Of a DNA stretch of 5,775 nucleotides, positions 5,708 to 5,775 are shown in pieces. The stretch covers positions 1-5,775 of the forward strand of contig JAOTWT010000223.1 in NCBI GenBank assembly GCA_029862725.1, written 5' to 3'. The position numbers and the translations under genes are program-made. How positions within the stretch are numbered: position 1 is the first letter of the stretch; each line of letters starts with the position of its first letter. The stretch is from Acidobacteriota bacterium (GTDB taxonomy: Bacteria; Acidobacteriota; Blastocatellia; Pyrinomonadales; Pyrinomonadaceae). A model generated the notes under the pieces. The model had not been told where the DNA came from. It ran no database searches and worked only from the letters and a program-made list of their open reading frames with translations.

Positions 5708-5739
5708 TTTGTAGTTTCCGGGGGGGGGGGGCGTGTAAA
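5708..5739 (-). promoter_or_regulatory. Candidate promoter with homopolymer spacer
   Basis: On the minus strand TTTACA (5734-5739, 5 of 6 to the -35 consensus) is followed 20 bases later by TACAAA (5708-5713, 4 of 6 to the -10 consensus). The spacer contains the run of 12 C. A spacer of 20 is long, and loss of three bases would give the ideal 17. The repeat-domain gene starts about 88 bases downstream. Confidence 0.35.
5720..5731. repeat. Run of 12 G (12 C on the minus strand)
   Basis: An uninterrupted 12-base G tract stands in otherwise mixed sequence, about 100 bases upstream of the secreted repeat-protein gene. Runs this long are prone to slippage in replication and also to sequencing error, so its true length may vary. 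Confidence 0.95.
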
Positions 5740-5775
5740 CAAAAATATCACTTGCTCAAATTTGGTAAGTCTTCT

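Noticed and set aside
5741..5750. Bacteroidetes-type -7 box (TATTTTTG) upstream of the G run
   Set aside because: No TTTG box at the required spacing of about 19 bases, and no other sign of a Bacteroidetes host.

Overview
The window looks like a chromosomal integration region of an environmental bacterium. It holds few intact genes, long degenerate stretches and gene stubs. The best complete gene joins a P-domain to DYDGDG-type FG-GAP/VCBS repeats. Such secreted proteins are common in soil Acidobacteriota (Blastocatellia-like) and similar phyla, but that placement is inference and the sequence does not settle it.

Layout: (1) 1-381, minus strand, the N-terminal 127 residues of a membrane-anchored protein that runs off the left edge. 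(2) 382-1260, mostly degenerate, with one small minus-strand ORF (644-871) behind a good ribosome binding site. (3) 1319-1363, the 3' half of a tRNA-Cys(GCA) gene: anticodon loop, variable loop, T arm, acceptor strand, U73 and CCA, without a matching 5' half. (4) 1364-1919, noncoding, with promoter-like and hairpin elements. (5) 1920-3734, a secreted P-domain plus FG-GAP protein, closed by a textbook terminator at 3760-3790. (6) 3791-4260, gene wreckage, including the first ~20 codons of a sugar-nucleotide nucleotidyltransferase cut off inside its signature. (7) 4262-4303, a second tRNA-Cys 3' half. It shares 32 identical bases with the first, and identity ends exactly at the discriminator base. 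(8) 4338-5620, minus strand, a secreted protein of two ~87% identical 126-residue cysteine-containing domains, followed by a decayed third domain. Its upstream region carries a run of 12 G between promoter-like boxes.

Interpretation: the two tRNA-Cys halves in direct orientation, with related sequence to the left of each, look like right-hand attachment sites of two related elements inserted one after the other at a tRNA-Cys gene. The unit between them (~2.94 kb) carries a secreted-protein gene with its own control signals but no integrase. It would therefore be a small cargo element mobilised in trans, or the remnant of a larger one. The G12 tract could be a slipped-strand phase switch for the repeat-domain protein. 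Both ideas rest on visible sequence but need comparison with related genomes.
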